A stretch of DNA of 64,000 nucleotides from Jiangella endophytica (GTDB lineage Bacteria; Actinomycetota; Actinomycetes; Jiangellales; Jiangellaceae): contig NZ_QVAI01000015.1 in NCBI RefSeq assembly GCF_003427025.1, positions 124,001 through 188,000 of the forward strand. The letters run 5' to 3'. The notes under the pieces were generated by a model, which had not been told where the DNA came from, did not search any database, and saw only the letters and a program-made list of their open reading frames with translations. Numbering within the stretch: the first letter of the stretch is position 1; every line of letters starts with the position of its first letter. The translations under genes were made by a program, and so were the position numbers. Shown one piece after another: positions 8,744 to 18,174 of the stretch.

Positions 8744-9817
8744 TTGGCAGCGCAGCGGCGGCGACCGACCCAGATGGACATCGCCCGTCGGGCCGGTGTG
8801 TCGCAGTCGACCGTGTCGGTGGTCATCAACGGCGCGCCGGCCATGGCGGAGGTGGCCGAGGAGAAGCAGCGAGCGGTGCTGGAGGCGGCCGCTGAACTCG
8901 GGTACTCGGTGAACGCCTCCGCGCGCAATCTCAAGGGCGGGCGCAACCGGCTGCTCGGCGTATTCACGTTCGAGCCGGTCTTCCCCGTGAATCAGCGCGA
9001 CTTCTACTTCCCTTTCCTGCTCGGCATCGAGGAGTCGACCGCTGAACGCGGCTACAACCTGCTGCTGTTCAGCGCTGTCACCGCGGGTGCCGAGCGTCGT
9101 GTCTTCGCCGACGGCGTCAATCAGCTCAAGATGGCCGACGGCTGCGTCCTCCTCGGACGTCACCTGCGTGAGGACGACTTGGCGGCGCTGCTGCGCGAGG
9201 ACTTTCCGTTCGTGTTCATCGGACGTCGTGATGTGCCCGGCGAGGAGTTCTCCTACGTCGCGGCCGACTACGTGGGTGCCACCCGCGATGTCGTGCTGTC
9301 CCTGGCCGCCCTCGGGCATCGCCGCATCGCCTATCTGAAGGCGGCCGACGACAAGGAATGGACCCAGGACCGCGAGACCGGCTTCCGGCGGGGGCTCGAA
9401 GAGGCCGGCATCGCGGACGACCAGATCCTCGTCCACGTGATGGGGGAGGGGACCGCACTCACCGGAGCCGAGCTCGATCAGTGGCGGGCCGCGGGAGTCA
9501 CCGCCGTACTGGTGGAGCCCAGCCAGGACGACAGCGCGATCTCCGCCGTGGAGCACGCTGCCACCGAGGCGGGCATCGAGATCCCGGGCGATCTCTCGGT
9601 GGTGCTGCTGGGTGACCCACCGCTGGTGCACGCCACGGAGCGCGACTGGACGCGCTTCACCATCCCGCGCGAGCAGATGGGCCGCGAGGCCGTTCGCCTG
9701 CTGCTGGAACTGCTCGACGACGACGCCGGAGTCAAGCGGCACCTGTACCTCGACTGCATTCCGGTCCCCGGCGACTCGGTAGCAGAACCCCGCACCCGTT
9801 CGGGAAGGACGACATGA
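8744..9817 (+). CDS. LacI-family transcriptional regulator
   Basis: A 357-residue repressor. The N-terminal helix-turn-helix and hinge are typical (TQMDIARRAGVSQSTVSVVI, then NASARNLKGGRNRLLGVF). A periplasmic-binding-protein-like effector domain follows (about 65-340) with late motifs RFTIPREQMGREAVRLLLELL. The start is TTG behind a strong GGGAGGGG; no ATG or GTG lies at a suitable position upstream of the helix-turn-helix. It heads the long operon and overlaps the next gene by ATGA. The effector is presumably a mono- or oligosaccharide released by the enzymes encoded downstream. Confidence 0.92.
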   Translation: MAAQRRRPTQMDIARRAGVSQSTVSVVINGAPAMAEVAEEKQRAVLEAAAELGYSVNASARNLKGGRNRLLGVFTFEPVFPVNQRDFYFPFLLGIEESTAERGYNLLLFSAVTAGAERRVFADGVNQLKMADGCVLLGRHLREDDLAALLREDFPFVFIGRRDVPGEEFSYVAADYVGATRDVVLSLAALGHRRIAYLKAADDKEWTQDRETGFRRGLEEAGIADDQILVHVMGEGTALTGAELDQWRAAGVTAVLVEPSQDDSAISAVEHAATEAGIEIPGDLSVVLLGDPPLVHATERDWTRFTIPREQMGREAVRLLLELLDDDAGVKRHLYLDCIPVPGDSVAEPRTRSGRTT

Positions 9818-11448
9818 CCGGCCACCGACGCACACCGACGCGGATCACCAGGCGCACGGCCATCGGCGCCGGCCTCGGCGCGGCCCTCGCCGTGACGATG
9901 ACCACCCCGTCCGCCGGTGCTCGCGTTGCCGGCGCCCGCGACGGGCTCGAGCAGACGACCCTGTGGTCTCGCGGTGAGAACGGCTGGGTCGACTTCCGCG
10001 TGCACGCCGTGGACGTGACGCCGGCGGGCACGGTGCTGGCCTTCAGCGAGGCACGGGTGGGGACGAGCGCGGACGACGGCCCGAAGGACCTGGTCCTGCG
10101 GCGCAGCACCGACGGCGGCCGCACCTGGGGTCCGACGACCTTCCTCGAGGACCACGACGGCGGGGCCTGGGCGAACCCCACGCCCGTGATCGATCTGCGC
10201 ACCGGCCGGATCACCGTGTTCTACGCCCTGAACGCGCAGGGCAACTCCGCGAAGGTGTTCCGGCGCACGTCGACCGACGACGGCCTCAGCTGGAGTGATC
10301 CCGTGGAGCTCACGGAGCTCTTCGCGGGCAACGAACACGGCTGGACGTTCCACCTGCCCGGTCCGGGTCGGGGCATCCAGCTCGCGGACGGCCGCCTTCT
10401 CGTGGAGGTCTGGCACCGCCGGCCGATCGACGTGCCCGCTGCTGAGCGCGACTACAGCGTGAGCGTCGTCTACAGCGACGACGGTGGCCGGACCTGGGCC
10501 TGGGGCGGCGTCGTACCGGACAGTGCGGGACTCGGGCTGGACGAGGCGCGCATCGCCCAACTCTCCACGGGAGAGGTGATCCTGAACTCCCGGCTCGCCA
10601 GCGGCGTGAGCAACACCAGCCGTGGGGTCGCCCGCAGTCGCGACGGTGGCCTGACGTTCACCGGCGCCGTCATCGAGACGAACATCGCTCCGCACGCCGG
10701 CATCGCCTCCGGCCTGGCCGCCCGCGTCGACCGCAACGGCGTCGAGCGCGTCGTGTACACCAGTCCGGTCGCGGGCACCGCCAGAGACACGTTGTACGCG
10801 CGACTCAGCCACGACGGTGCCGAGTCGTGGTCATGGGGCCGGGTCGTCGACGCCGCCCGGGCCGGCTACTCCGATGTCGTCTGGCTCGACGACAGCACGC
10901 TCCTGGTCCTCTACAGCAGACTCGGCGGGTCCGGGGTCGAGACACTCGACGTCGTCGCGGCGCGGTTCGACCTCGCCTGGCTCACGGAAGATCGCGACGA
11001 CGTCGAACGGGGGCCCCTCGGCCTTATTCATACGTACCAAGTAGAAGGTCTGCGCACCGAGTCCACCGTTCCGCGTGCACCGATGATCATCGATCCGGCT
11101 GCCGGAGGCTCGGCGCTGGCACAGGTGGCCGCTGCAGCCCCGAACGACTCCCACGTCGTCACCATCGTCCCGGCGGTCTCGCGCCCGCACCGCCTTCGGT
11201 GCCGCTTCCGCGCGCCGGGCGTGACCCCTGGCGGCGCCGACGTCGTGATCAAGGTCGACGGGCGCCCCCGCGGCGGCGTCGTGGCCACCTCGGGCGCCGA
11301 CCCGTTCCTCGACGTCGACCTCGGGATGCTCCCGGTCCGCGCAGGCAGGCCGGTGCGCGTCGAGTTCGTCGTGGCCGGTGCCGGTCCCAGCGGCTCGCAC
11401 GCGTTCCTGATCGACGCGATCTCGCTCGTGCCGCGGAGCAGCACCTAG
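9814..11448 (+). CDS. Tat-exported sialidase-like (BNR/Asp-box) glycosidase
   Basis: A 544-residue secreted protein. A twin-arginine signal (RITRRTAIGAGLGAALAV) covers about residues 6-35. Five Asp-boxes are visible, among them RRSTDGGRTWGP, RRTSTDDGLSWSDP and VYSDDGGRTWAWG, giving the six-bladed propeller of GH33-type sialidases. An early arginine in WVDFRVHAV and acidic EAR in AFSEARVG fit the substrate-binding positions of that family, and YSRLGGSG near residue 370 resembles the catalytic tyrosine region. A separate C-terminal domain (about 415-544) looks like a beta-sandwich. Being ATGA-coupled to LacI, it is probably induced with it. True sialidase specificity is unproved. Confidence 0.82.
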   Translation: MTGHRRTPTRITRRTAIGAGLGAALAVTMTTPSAGARVAGARDGLEQTTLWSRGENGWVDFRVHAVDVTPAGTVLAFSEARVGTSADDGPKDLVLRRSTDGGRTWGPTTFLEDHDGGAWANPTPVIDLRTGRITVFYALNAQGNSAKVFRRTSTDDGLSWSDPVELTELFAGNEHGWTFHLPGPGRGIQLADGRLLVEVWHRRPIDVPAAERDYSVSVVYSDDGGRTWAWGGVVPDSAGLGLDEARIAQLSTGEVILNSRLASGVSNTSRGVARSRDGGLTFTGAVIETNIAPHAGIASGLAARVDRNGVERVVYTSPVAGTARDTLYARLSHDGAESWSWGRVVDAARAGYSDVVWLDDSTLLVLYSRLGGSGVETLDVVAARFDLAWLTEDRDDVERGPLGLIHTYQVEGLRTESTVPRAPMIIDPAAGGSALAQVAAAAPNDSHVVTIVPAVSRPHRLRCRFRAPGVTPGGADVVIKVDGRPRGGVVATSGADPFLDVDLGMLPVRAGRPVRVEFVVAGAGPSGSHAFLIDAISLVPRSST

Positions 11449-11500
11449 CAGCACCCCGGTCCATGAATCAGCACGTCATCACTACCGCCACGGAGGCACG

Positions 11501-12433
11501 GTGCAGAAGGTCATTCACTACGAGCGCGGCCTGGAGAAGTTCAGGCCGTTGCGGAACATCGTCACCTACGACGACTTCGATCGTGGCTTCAACGGATGGT
11601 TGGACCTGACGCCGAACTTCGTCAATGCCGACTACCGGCACTACCCGTCCGAGGTGGACCTCGCCAGCTGGGCGCCCTCGATGATCAGCGCGGCGCCGAT
11701 GCGGTTCGCCGCGACCCACGGGTCGATGGAGGGCACCTACTCGCTGAAGCTGAACACCAAGCCGGTCGCCAACCGCTACGAGGAGAAGCCGGCCGACGGG
11801 AGCATGGGGGTCGTACTGAAGCGACTCTCGAACTTCGACCCGAACATGCGCTACATCCAGATCGAGGCGTTCTACGCCTACACCCCGCAGCAGGACCGGC
11901 TCGGTTTCGGCGAGGAGGACCTGCGGGCGTTCGGGTTCTACTTCGACCTGCAGGACCACGAGTACCGGTGGATGCCCGGCGTCCGCTACGTGAACTCCGT
12001 CAACGGCGAGCTCACCAAGAAGTGGCAGTACTGGAAGGTCGCCGACGGAGTGACCAAGAAGGACTGGTGCTACGGCCGCGAGGACGGCTGGCAGCGGCCC
12101 GGTGTCGACAACCTCTGGTACGGCCGGCGGCACCCAGACGGCTCGGCCGACGCCTTCCAGTGGGTGCCCGACGGCGAGCAGGACCTGCTCTACAACGAGA
12201 GCCCCGACAAGCTCAACTGGCTGTACTTCCGGCTGCTCATCGATTTCCAGCGACGCGAGTACGTCGAGCTGCAGAGCATGGATCGGACGTTCGACCTGCG
12301 TGGTCTGTCGCCGACGCTGGTCGATCCCTACAAGAGCATCACGAACCTGATCAACCCGATCTTCTTCGTCGAGACCGACACGAATCGCACCGTGAATCTC
12401 TTCCTCGATTCCGTCGTGTACTCCACGGAATGA
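11501..12433 (+). CDS. Conserved hypothetical protein, 310 aa, in polysaccharide operon
   Basis: Not recognised with certainty; it may belong to a domain-of-unknown-function family seen in actinobacterial glycan loci (DUF6772 comes to mind, unchecked). The start is GTG behind GGAGG. There is no signal peptide or membrane segment. The protein is rich in aromatic and acidic residues (for example YDDFDRGFNGWLDL and NRYEEKPADGSMG), and the composition recalls carbohydrate-binding beta-sandwiches. Codon use matches the neighbours and spacing to both sides is under 55 bases, so it is a regular operon member. A lectin-like or glycan-active role is only a guess. Confidence 0.7.
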   Translation: MQKVIHYERGLEKFRPLRNIVTYDDFDRGFNGWLDLTPNFVNADYRHYPSEVDLASWAPSMISAAPMRFAATHGSMEGTYSLKLNTKPVANRYEEKPADGSMGVVLKRLSNFDPNMRYIQIEAFYAYTPQQDRLGFGEEDLRAFGFYFDLQDHEYRWMPGVRYVNSVNGELTKKWQYWKVADGVTKKDWCYGREDGWQRPGVDNLWYGRRHPDGSADAFQWVPDGEQDLLYNESPDKLNWLYFRLLIDFQRREYVELQSMDRTFDLRGLSPTLVDPYKSITNLINPIFFVETDTNRTVNLFLDSVVYSTE

Positions 12434-12469
12434 CCCCGTCCCCGTAGAGCGATTCGGAAGGCCTGCTCA

Positions 12470-12796
12470 GTGCGCACTTTTGCCACCTCTGTCATCGAAC
12501 GTCGTCTCGAGATCACTGCCACTCACACCACCCACCCGTACGAGGCGGGCTGGGCCGGTGAGGCGGTCTTCTTCGTGCAGGTCGAAGGGGACCACCCGGA
12601 GCTGTCGGTCCAGGCGCAGATCTCACCCGACGGGCTGCACTGGGTCGACCGAGGTGGCCCCGCCGTGCTGGCGGCAGCCGACGAGATCGTCGCCATCGAC
12701 CTGGCGAACTTCGGCGGCTGGCTCCGGCTGGCCTTCACCGGCGCGACGCCGGAGCGGCCGGCCACCGTGCTGGTCCACCTCGCCCTCAAGGGCTGA
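12470..12796 (+). CDS. Small hypothetical protein, 108 aa
   Basis: A GTG start follows GGAAGG at 9 bases. The protein has no signal peptide, membrane span or known motif. It reads as alternating short beta-strands (FFVQVEG, LSVQAQI, WLRLAFTG, VLVHLALKG), consistent with a small beta-sandwich. It lies 36 bases after the 310-residue hypothetical and 48 before the first permease. The order suggests that these two unknowns work together on the imported or extracellular substrate. Function unknown. Confidence 0.65.
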   Translation: MRTFATSVIERRLEITATHTTHPYEAGWAGEAVFFVQVEGDHPELSVQAQISPDGLHWVDRGGPAVLAAADEIVAIDLANFGGWLRLAFTGATPERPATVLVHLALKG

Positions 12797-12844
12797 CCGA
12801 CCAAGCAGCAACGGATCGCTTCGATCGAGAGGAGGACAGCACCG

Positions 12845-13777
12845 ATGCTTCCCCAACTCGTCCGCCGAGTCGGCCTCATGATCTTCACCGTGTGGGGGGC
12901 CGTGAGCCTGACGTTCGTGATCCTCCGGCTCGCACCCGGAGACCAGGCCACCGTGCAGCTCGGGCCGGACGCGACCGCCGCGGACGTGTCCGCGTTGCGT
13001 GAGGAGCTCGGGCTCAACCGGCCGATGCTGGTGCAGTACCTGGACTATCTGGGCTCGGCGATCACCGGTGACTTCGGCGAGTCGTACCGGTTCCGCGAGT
13101 CGGCGATGACGGTCGTCCTCGATCGATTTCCGGCCACCGTCCTGCTCACGGTCACCGCGTCGGCGCTCGCGTTGACGATCGGCCTCCTGCTGGGTGTCCT
13201 GGCGGGCCGATCGCCGGGACGCCTCGTCGACCGCGTGATCTCCGGCATCACGCTGGTCATGCAGGCCATCCCGTCGTTCTGGTCCGGCATCATGCTCATC
13301 CTCCTCATGGCGTTGACCTTGCGGCTGCTGCCGAGTGCGGGCTCCGGCGACCTGCGGCACCTGGTGCTGCCGGCGATCACCCTCGCGATCCCCTTCACCG
13401 CCATCGTCGCGCGCATCACCCGCAGCAGCGTCGCCGAGGTCACCACCGAGCCGTACATCCTGACGGCACGGTCGAAGGGACTCTCCGAGCGGGCCGTGCT
13501 GACCCGTCACGCCGTGCGCAACTCGGTGATCCCGGTCGTGACCATCGTGTCGCTGCACATCGGGACCCTGATGGGCGGCGCGGTCATCGTCGAGCAGGTC
13601 TTCGCGTGGGAAGGGGTCGGATCACTCCTGGTCGGTGCGGTCGGCAATCGCGACTACGCCATCGTCCAGGCCGCGACGGTGCTGCTGGCGATCGTCGTGG
13701 TGACGATGAACCTGCTCGCCGACGTCCTCAATTCGCGGCTGGATCCACGCATCAGGGCGGGGGCGACGACGTCATGA
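12845..13777 (+). CDS. ABC importer permease, DppB/OppB-like
   Basis: A 310-residue membrane protein with the family opening (RRVGLMIFTVWGAVSLTFVILRLAPGDQA) and the LREELGLNRPMLVQYLDYLG segment typical of DppB. About six helices are predicted, with a late EAA-like region (SKGLSERAVLTRHAVRNSV). The start is ATG behind AGGAGG. This family imports oligopeptides, nickel or oligosaccharides; given the glycosidases and sulfatase in the operon, an oligosaccharide is most likely here. Confidence 0.92.
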   Translation: MLPQLVRRVGLMIFTVWGAVSLTFVILRLAPGDQATVQLGPDATAADVSALREELGLNRPMLVQYLDYLGSAITGDFGESYRFRESAMTVVLDRFPATVLLTVTASALALTIGLLLGVLAGRSPGRLVDRVISGITLVMQAIPSFWSGIMLILLMALTLRLLPSAGSGDLRHLVLPAITLAIPFTAIVARITRSSVAEVTTEPYILTARSKGLSERAVLTRHAVRNSVIPVVTIVSLHIGTLMGGAVIVEQVFAWEGVGSLLVGAVGNRDYAIVQAATVLLAIVVVTMNLLADVLNSRLDPRIRAGATTS

Positions 13778-14661
13778 CAACGACGATGGGGTTGGTGCAG
13801 AGCCCCGCTCCGCCGATGGCGGTGCGGACCGGGCGCACCAGAGTGCGCCGGGTCCTCGGGGCGATCCCGATCATGATCTTCGGCCTGTACGTCGTCGTGG
13901 GCCTGCTCGGACCGCTGTTCATCGACTACTCGCCGGTGGGCGGCGACCTCGACGATCGCCTGCTGAGCCCCGGTTCGGTGCTCAGCGACGGCAGCACGGC
14001 CGTGTTCGGCACCGACGCGCTCGGCCGGGACCTGTTCGGCCAGGTCATCTACGGAGCTCGAACCTCCCTGATCATCGGCACACTCGTCGTGCTGATCAGT
14101 GGCCTGGTCGGCATCCTGGTGGGTACGGCCGCGGGATATCGGCGGGGCACGACCGATCTCGCGGCATCGCGCGTCATCGACGTGCTGCTCGCCTTTCCCG
14201 GCATCCTCCTGGCCATCGTCATCGCCGGGGTGTTCGACCGAAGCTTCGCCATCGTCGTCGTCGCCCTGAGCGTGACGAACTGGATCGGCTTCGCCCGCCT
14301 CTCGCGGTCGATGGCGATGACGCTACGGGAGCGCGACTGGGTCAAGTCGGCGACGGTGATGGGCGTGCGGCGCCGGCGCATCATCGCGCGGCACATCCTG
14401 CCGTTCATCGCCGGGCCGACGCTGGCTCTGGCGACCACCGAGTTCGCCGGCGCCATCCTGGCCGAGGCCTCCCTGAGCTTCCTCGGGCTCGGCCTGCCGT
14501 CGGCATCGGTCTCCTGGGGGCAGACCATCGCCTCCGGGAAGGAATACCTCGCCAGTGCGTGGTGGATCTCGGCCATTCCTGGAATCGCCCTCGCGTTGCT
14601 CGTCATCTGCGTGGGATTCACCGGAGATCGACTCACCCGCTACTTCAGTCGAAAGCAGTAG
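13774..14661 (+). CDS. ABC importer permease, DppC/OppC-like
   Basis: A 295-residue partner permease. Typical features are FGTDALGRDLFGQVIYGARTS, the EAA loop (REREWVK-like: LRERDWVKSATVMGVRRRRI) and the ending SLSFLGLGLPSASVSWG. The ATG overlaps the stop of the DppB-like gene (ATGA), and the upstream in-frame stretch lies wholly within that gene, so the later start is preferred. It forms the heterodimeric channel with the preceding protein. Confidence 0.92.
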   Translation: MTTTMGLVQSPAPPMAVRTGRTRVRRVLGAIPIMIFGLYVVVGLLGPLFIDYSPVGGDLDDRLLSPGSVLSDGSTAVFGTDALGRDLFGQVIYGARTSLIIGTLVVLISGLVGILVGTAAGYRRGTTDLAASRVIDVLLAFPGILLAIVIAGVFDRSFAIVVVALSVTNWIGFARLSRSMAMTLRERDWVKSATVMGVRRRRIIARHILPFIAGPTLALATTEFAGAILAEASLSFLGLGLPSASVSWGQTIASGKEYLASAWWISAIPGIALALLVICVGFTGDRLTRYFSRKQ

Positions 14662-14722
14662 CGAACTTCAGCAGGCCGCACTATCTGAATCAGCCGAGCG
14701 CAGCTCAGTGAGGAGCAAGGCC

Positions 14723-16234
14723 ATGAGATCCCTACGGAATTCCGCCATCGCGGCAACCACACTTCTGGGCCTGATCGCGGCCACGGCATGTGGCGCCGAT
14801 GACGATTCCACGGACAGCGGTGGCGACGCGGGCGGCGGCGAGATCGCCGTCGCCGGTCAGTTCCCGACCGAGTCCATCGATCCGAACGGGGCGCTGGCCA
14901 TCGACGGCGGCACTCGCGTCGCGTCGATCCAGCTGTACAGCCCGTTGCTGCAGACGATCGGGCCGGGCGAGTTCGAGCCCATGGCCGCGGAGAGCTGGGA
15001 GATCAACGACACCGCGACGGAGTTCACCTTCACGCTGCGCGACGGCATCACCTTCTCCGACGGCTCGCCGATCACCGGGCAGGATGTCGCCGCATCGTTC
15101 GAGCGCACGGTGGCGTCCGACAGTCCGTTCTCCGCGAACTTCGTCAATGTCTCCGTCGCGGCGACCGACACCACGGTGACGTTCACGACGGCTGACCCCG
15201 ACCCGGCTCTTCCGGCCAAGCTGACCGGGCTCATGATCACCCCGGCCAGCGCCACCGAGGACAGCTATCTGGGGACACCGGTGACCTCCGGCCCGTTCCA
15301 GGTCGAGTCGTTCACCCCTGGCGGAGAACTCGTCATGGTCCCGAACGAGAACTACTGGGGAGACCAGCCGCACATCGACCAGCTCACCATCCGGTCCATC
15401 CCCGAGGTTGCGGCGAGGGTCACCGCGTTGGAGACGGGCGAGCTCGATGTCATCTGGGGCATCTCCGACGACCAGGTGACTCAACTCGGCGGCAACACCG
15501 AGGTCGAGGTCATGTCGGCGGTCGGTTCCAATGTGACCACCATGTGGATGAACGCCTCCACGCCGGCGCTGGCCAGCGCCGAAGTGCGGCGGGCGCTCTG
15601 GCAGGCCGTCGACTTCGACAAGAAGATCGATGCGCTCTACCCGCAGAGTGGCGAGCCCGCCGACTCGGTCGTCGCCCCCACGGTGTTCGGCTATGCGCCG
15701 CAGGAGCCGGTGGCCTACGACCCGGACGCGGCGAAGCAGGCACTGATCGACGCGGGGTTCGACTTCGACACGACGTTGCGCTTCCACTTCTCCCAGGCGC
15801 AGTTCCGGCAGTGGGTGGACTCGGTCGTGGCCGATCTCGCCGCCATCGGTGTGCAGGTCGAGGCACTGGAGAAGGAACAGGCCGTCTACACCGAGGACCT
15901 GCTCGCCCTCAACTGGGACATCAACATCCAGCAGGTCGGCACGCTCGGGCTGGACGCCTCGTACAACCTGGGCCGGCTCTACACCTGCGCCGCGGAGCGC
16001 ACCGGCTACTGCAACCCGGAGCTGGACGAGATGCTGCGGCGGGCCGGCACCTCCGTCGATCCCGCCGAGCGGGAGGCCGCCTACGCCGAAGCCACCGAGC
16101 TGATCTGGAACGAGGCGGTGGGCATGTACCCGATGTTCGTCAAGAACCTCTTCGCCACCCGTACCTCCGTGTCCGGTTTCGAGCCCGACGGTGAGGGCCT
16201 GCCGCGATTCAACACGGTCTCGGTTGATGAGTGA
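14723..16234 (+). CDS. ABC importer solute-binding lipoprotein, SBP family 5 (OppA/DppA-like)
   Basis: A 503-residue receptor. The signal ends in a lipobox (LLGLIAATACGADD), then an acidic Ser/Gly linker. The mature part has family 5 features: FEPMAAESWEIN, FTFTLRDGITFSDGSPITGQDV and the mid-protein SNVTTMWMNASTPALASAEVRRALWQAVD. The ATG follows GAGGAGCAAGG. Family 5 receptors bind oligopeptides or, in several catabolic operons, oligosaccharides. The gene sits between the permease pair and the ATPase pair. Confidence 0.92.
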   Translation: MRSLRNSAIAATTLLGLIAATACGADDDSTDSGGDAGGGEIAVAGQFPTESIDPNGALAIDGGTRVASIQLYSPLLQTIGPGEFEPMAAESWEINDTATEFTFTLRDGITFSDGSPITGQDVAASFERTVASDSPFSANFVNVSVAATDTTVTFTTADPDPALPAKLTGLMITPASATEDSYLGTPVTSGPFQVESFTPGGELVMVPNENYWGDQPHIDQLTIRSIPEVAARVTALETGELDVIWGISDDQVTQLGGNTEVEVMSAVGSNVTTMWMNASTPALASAEVRRALWQAVDFDKKIDALYPQSGEPADSVVAPTVFGYAPQEPVAYDPDAAKQALIDAGFDFDTTLRFHFSQAQFRQWVDSVVADLAAIGVQVEALEKEQAVYTEDLLALNWDINIQQVGTLGLDASYNLGRLYTCAAERTGYCNPELDEMLRRAGTSVDPAEREAAYAEATELIWNEAVGMYPMFVKNLFATRTSVSGFEPDGEGLPRFNTVSVDE

Positions 16235-17303
16235 CGGGCACCCCGGGCCGACGAGCACGACCGCCATGATGTCCGGCAGCCAGCGGGAGGAGTCTCGGCG
16301 GGTGTCCGCCGGGACCCTCCGGGTCAGGGATCTGACGATCGTGCTGCCTGGTCCGCGTGGCATGGCCGACGTCGTCGACGGCGTCTCCTTCGACATGGTC
16401 GAAGGCCGAACGACCGGCCTGATCGGTGAGTCGGGGAGTGGGAAGTCGCTCACGGCGATGGCGTTGGTCGGCCTGATTCCGGACACCGGTGTGGTCCGGG
16501 GGCAGGTGCTGCTGGGCGACGAGGACCTGCTGAAGGCCGGCCGCGCGCGCATGCGGCAGGTCCGGGGGGCCGAGATCTCGGTCGTGTTCCAGGACCCGTC
16601 GACCGCGCTCAACCCGACCATGACCATCGGCGACCAGGTCGGCGAGATCCTGCGCGAGCGAGGTCTGTCCCGGAGCCAGGCGCGGGAGCGGGCCGCGGAC
16701 CTGCTCGACCACGTCGGTATTCCGGACGCGGCGGCTCGCGTGGGCGCCTACCCCCACGAGTTCTCCGGCGGGATGCGCCAGCGCGCGATGATCGCCCTGG
16801 CGCTGGCGGGCCAGCCGAGGTTCATTCTGGCCGACGAGCCGACGACGGCGCTGGACGTGACCGTGCAGGCCCGGATCCTCGACCTGCTCGGCCGCCTCCG
16901 CGACGAGGATCACCTGTCCATGCTGCTGGTCAGCCACGACCTGCGGGTGATGTCGCACGTGGCCGACGACCTCGTCGTCATGTACGCCGGTCGGGTCTGC
17001 GAGCGCGGAGGGGCGAAGGCGGTGCTCAACCGGCCACTTCATCCCTACACCGACGCGCTGGTGCGCAGCGTTCCGTCGGTGCACGTCGAGTCGGCGATCG
17101 CCGATCCGCTGCCGGGCAGCCCCGCCAATCCGTTCGACCGGCCGGCGGGCTGCCCGTTCCATCCGCGCTGCCCGCTCGCGGAGGACCGCTGCCGTACGGA
17201 GGTGCCGGCGTTGCGGGAGATCGTCCCTGGACGTTTCAGCGCCTGCCACTTCGCGGAGCTTGCGGAGCGAACATCGGACTCCGGTGCGGAGGAACTGCGA
17301 TGA
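16227..17303 (+). CDS. ABC importer ATPase, DppD/OppD-like
   Basis: A 358-residue ATPase. Walker A is [16 protein letters not shown], the Q-loop [14 protein letters not shown], the signature [19 protein letters not shown] and Walker [11 protein letters not shown], with an H-loop in LLVSHDL. The C-terminal peptide-importer extension has four cysteines in an iron-sulfur/metal-like pattern ([15 protein letters not shown] ... ACHF). The ATG overlaps the receptor stop by eight bases; an ATG about 40 bases later is an alternative. Confidence 0.92.
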   Translation: MSDGHPGPTSTTAMMSGSQREESRRVSAGTLRVRDLTIVLPGPRGMADVVDGVSFDMVEGRTTGLIGESGSGKSLTAMALVGLIPDTGVVRGQVLLGDEDLLKAGRARMRQVRGAEISVVFQDPSTALNPTMTIGDQVGEILRERGLSRSQARERAADLLDHVGIPDAAARVGAYPHEFSGGMRQRAMIALALAGQPRFILADEPTTALDVTVQARILDLLGRLRDEDHLSMLLVSHDLRVMSHVADDLVVMYAGRVCERGGAKAVLNRPLHPYTDALVRSVPSVHVESAIADPLPGSPANPFDRPAGCPFHPRCPLAEDRCRTEVPALREIVPGRFSACHFAELAERTSDSGAEELR

Positions 17304-18121
17304 CGGCTGCTGCCGGCCTGCGGATCACGGATCTCACGGTGACGTACCCCGGACCGCGCACCAGCGGTTTCGGCCGACGGTCGTCCATCACCGCGGTGGA
17401 CGCGGTGAGCCTCGACGTCGCGCCGGACGAGACCGTCGCCCTCGTCGGCGAGTCGGGGTCCGGGAAGTCCACGATCGCCCGCGCGGTCGTGGGGCTCGTC
17501 GCCGCGTCGGCGGGCTCCATCGACTTCGACGGCGCATCGTTGCTGAACCTGCGCACCCGCGATCAGTGGGCGCGGCGGAACATCGCGATGATCTTCCAGG
17601 ACCCCCGGTCCGCGCTGAATCCGCGCATGTCGGCGGAGGCGTCGATCAGGGAGGCCTGGGAGGCCCACCCTGATGCCGCACCGGAGGACGTGCGCAACGA
17701 TCCGCGGCGGCGCCGGGCGGCCGTGGTCGACCTGCTGGCTCAGGTCGGGCTCGATCCCGACGTCGCGGGGAAGCGCCCGACGGCGTTGTCCGGTGGTCAG
17801 TGCCAGCGAGTGAGCATCGCTCGCGCGCTGGCACTGAGCCCGCGGCTGCTCATCTGCGACGAGGCGGTGTCCGCGCTCGACGTCTCGGTACAGGCACAGG
17901 TGCTGCAGCTGCTGGTGCGGGTGCGAGCGGCCCGCTCGCTCTCGATGCTCTTCATCACTCACGACCTCGGTGTGGTGCGTCAGGTCGCCGACCGCGTCGC
18001 GGTCATGCGCCGCGGCGAGCTGGTCGAGAACGCCGACGTCCGGACGCTGTTCACGGCACCGCAGCACGACTACACCAAGCAACTCCTCGCAGCCGCGGTC
18101 GACCTCGATGTCCGGGGCTGA
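17300..18121 (+). CDS. ABC importer ATPase, DppF/OppF-like
   Basis: A 273-residue ATPase coupled by ATGA to its partner. Walker A is [17 protein letters not shown], the signature LSGGQCQRVSIARALALSP and Walker B ICDEAVSALD, followed by FITHDLGVVRQVADRVAVM. It is shorter than many OppF proteins because it ends at VDLDVRG without the cysteine-bearing C-terminal extension. The last codons are repeated after the next gene (20026-20051), showing that the downstream duplication reached into this gene. Confidence 0.92.
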   Translation: MTAAAGLRITDLTVTYPGPRTSGFGRRSSITAVDAVSLDVAPDETVALVGESGSGKSTIARAVVGLVAASAGSIDFDGASLLNLRTRDQWARRNIAMIFQDPRSALNPRMSAEASIREAWEAHPDAAPEDVRNDPRRRRAAVVDLLAQVGLDPDVAGKRPTALSGGQCQRVSIARALALSPRLLICDEAVSALDVSVQAQVLQLLVRVRAARSLSMLFITHDLGVVRQVADRVAVMRRGELVENADVRTLFTAPQHDYTKQLLAAAVDLDVRG

Positions 18122-18174
18122 TCGCGGCACGCACGTCCTCGTCCGAATGTGACCACCGCAAGGGAGAAGGACGC

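Noticed and set aside
14732-16627. A 631-codon minus frame across the family 5 receptor gene
   Set aside because: Shadow of the receptor and ATPase codons; it has no ribosome site, no motif, and crosses two real genes.
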